Shown here in pieces: positions 4,630 to 5,455 of a DNA stretch of 5,455 nucleotides. The translations under genes and the position numbers were made by a program. Each line of letters begins with the position of its first letter. The first letter of the stretch is position 1. Under the pieces are notes generated by a model, which was not told the origin of the DNA, did not search any database, and saw only the letters and a list, made by a program, of their open reading frames with translations. This DNA is from Klenkia sp. (GTDB lineage Bacteria; Actinomycetota; Actinomycetes; Mycobacteriales; Geodermatophilaceae): contig JAOPVM010000262.1 of assembly GCA_025966215.1 (NCBI GenBank), positions 1 through 5,455 on the forward strand, written 5' to 3'.

Positions 4630-5124
4630 TCAGGCGTCGACGACCCGGGGTGGACCGGTCCAGGGTCCGGCGAGCAGCTGGGGCAGCAGACCGGCGAGCT
4701 CCCGAGGGGCGAAGCACACCTCGCCCTCGGCCACCTCGTCGACCGACCACCAGCGGTGCGGCTCGTCGCCGAGCAGCTCCAGCGCCGTCCGGCCGCCGGC
4801 GTCGACCTCGTGGACGACGTCCCGGAGCACGAAGAAGGTCTCGCGGCTGTCGACCTCCACGCCGCCGAAGTCGCCCACGTGCCGACGCAGCCAGACCGGC
4901 CCCTCGAGGGCGGCCGGGTCGACGACGAGGCCGACCTCCTCGGCGAGCTCGCGCGCGGCGGCGGCCCGCAGGGACTCCCCGCCTTCCACTCCCCCGCCGG
5001 GGGTGTACCAGAACAGCACGTCACCGGGTGGGGAGTCCGGGCCGGTGAGCCGGGCGCCCAGCAGCAGCACCCGGTGGTCCGGGGACAGGACGAGGACCCT
5101 GGCGGTCGGCCGGACCCAGCTCAC
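4630..5124 (-). CDS. Nudix hydrolase
   Basis: This 164-residue cytoplasmic protein has an exact Nudix box: G44-x5-E50-x7-R58-E59-L-x-E62-E63-x-G65-L66. The glutamates bind the divalent metal used to hydrolyse a nucleoside diphosphate linked to another group. The rest fits a single Nudix fold: the strand [21 protein letters not shown] at the start, [12 protein letters not shown] leading into the box, and [13 protein letters not shown] near the end. The box does not reveal the substrate. The GTG start overlaps the trmD stop in a GTGA arrangement, so the two are likely translationally coupled. In mycobacteria this position holds a lipoprotein gene (lppW), not a Nudix gene, so its presence is variable. 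A role in cleaning up nucleotides or caps is only a guess. Confidence 0.93.
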   Translation of the reverse strand: MSWVRPTARVLVLSPDHRVLLLGARLTGPDSPPGDVLFWYTPGGGVEGGESLRAAAARELAEEVGLVVDPAALEGPVWLRRHVGDFGGVEVDSRETFFVLRDVVHEVDAGGRTALELLGDEPHRWWSVDEVAEGEVCFAPRELAGLLPQLLAGPWTGPPRVVDA

Positions 5125-5455
5125 CCGTCGGCGTCCAGCGCCGCCCGGTCGGCGGCGGTCAGCTCCACCGCGGCCAGCAGGTCCGGACGGCGGTCGGCGG
5201 TGCGCCGCACCGACTGGGCCCGCCGCCAGCGGGCGATCGCCGCGTGGTCACCGGACAGCAGCACGGCCGGGACGTCGTGGCCGGCCCAGGAGGCGGGCCG
5301 GGTGTAGCTGGGCCCCTCGAGCAGGCCGTCGGCGTGCGAGTCGAACTCGACGGACTCCGCGTTGCCGACGACGCCGGGGATCAGCCGGGTGACCGCCTCG
5401 ACCATCACCAGCACCGCGGACTCACCACCGGCCAGCACGTAGTCCCCGATCGACA
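5121..5455 (-). CDS. trmD: tRNA (guanine-N1-)-methyltransferase TrmD, C-terminal part (truncated by window edge)
   Basis: The frame is open from the right edge (first whole codon at 5453) to the TGA at 5123-5121, about 110 residues of a protein normally near 230-250. It begins inside the SAM-binding trefoil-knot motif [11 protein letters not shown]. It then has [11 protein letters not shown] and [17 protein letters not shown]. These supply the catalytic Arg and Asp, 15 residues apart like R154 and D169 of E. coli TrmD. The C-terminal domain contains [18 protein letters not shown] and RRPDLL. TrmD methylates G37 of tRNAs next to the anticodon and prevents +1 frameshifting. It overlaps the Nudix gene by 4 nt. 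The missing N-terminus lies to the right, where rimM and rpsP are expected. Confidence 0.97.
   Translation of the reverse strand, partial: SIGDYVLAGGESAVLVMVEAVTRLIPGVVGNAESVEFDSHADGLLEGPSYTRPASWAGHDVPAVLLSGDHAAIARWRRAQSVRRTADRRPDLLAAVELTAADRAALDADG

Noticed and set aside
4630..5455. Nudix gene as the missing partner of a novel defence or toxin system
   Set aside because: Its only neighbours are trmD and rplS, with no toxin, nuclease or sensor gene in the unit. A housekeeping or accessory nucleotide hydrolase is the simpler reading.

Overview
The window is a very GC-rich stretch of actinobacterial chromosome. The base composition, the heavy G/C third-position use, several GTG starts and the gene order all point there. 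The order trmD, rplS, lepB, rnhB, DUF2469, yraN, comM is the conserved arrangement known from mycobacteria and many other Actinomycetota. DUF2469 is itself essentially an actinobacterial family. The lineage may be near Geodermatophilaceae or Frankia relatives, but that is only an impression from protein style. Every gene I can support lies on the minus strand, so the window reads from right (upstream) to left (downstream). Both ends cut through genes.

Right part, 4103-5455: the C-terminal half of TrmD (tRNA m1G37 methyltransferase) overlaps a Nudix hydrolase gene by 4 nt. After a 170-nt gap comes rplS (ribosomal protein L19). The gap holds a candidate promoter, three consecutive hairpins and a duplicated Shine-Dalgarno motif, so it looks like a structured 5' leader for rplS. 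An 18-bp perfect hairpin closes rplS.

Middle, 2080-4020: lepB (signal peptidase I) probably has its own promoter that gives a leaderless mRNA. Beyond it lies a 180-nt intergenic region with lower GC than the genes. Next is a LuxR/NarL-type regulator whose receiver domain has lost most phosphorylation residues (Asp to Glu, Thr to Ala, Lys to Met, and one of the acidic pair). It also carries a Cys-x-Cys-x2-His tail. A 15-bp perfect hairpin, preceded by a weaker one, ends this unit.

Left part, 1-1960: rnhB (RNase HII) starts from a candidate near-leaderless promoter and overlaps the DUF2469 gene by 4 nt. A short gap carries a 12-bp palindrome and two DnaA-box-like sequences. It is followed by yraN (UPF0102 nuclease-fold protein), which overlaps the start of a ComM/YifB AAA ATPase gene by 1 nt. 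The ComM gene runs off the left edge.

Together the genes serve translation (TrmD, L19), protein export (LepB), RNA:DNA hybrid removal (RNase HII) and DNA uptake or recombination (YraN/ComM, normally next to dprA). The two members that look like lineage-specific insertions are the Nudix hydrolase and the degenerate response regulator. I see no mobile element, CRISPR array, tRNA, rRNA or phage gene, and no clear multi-gene novel system. The most unusual items are the pseudo-receiver regulator and the rplS leader.
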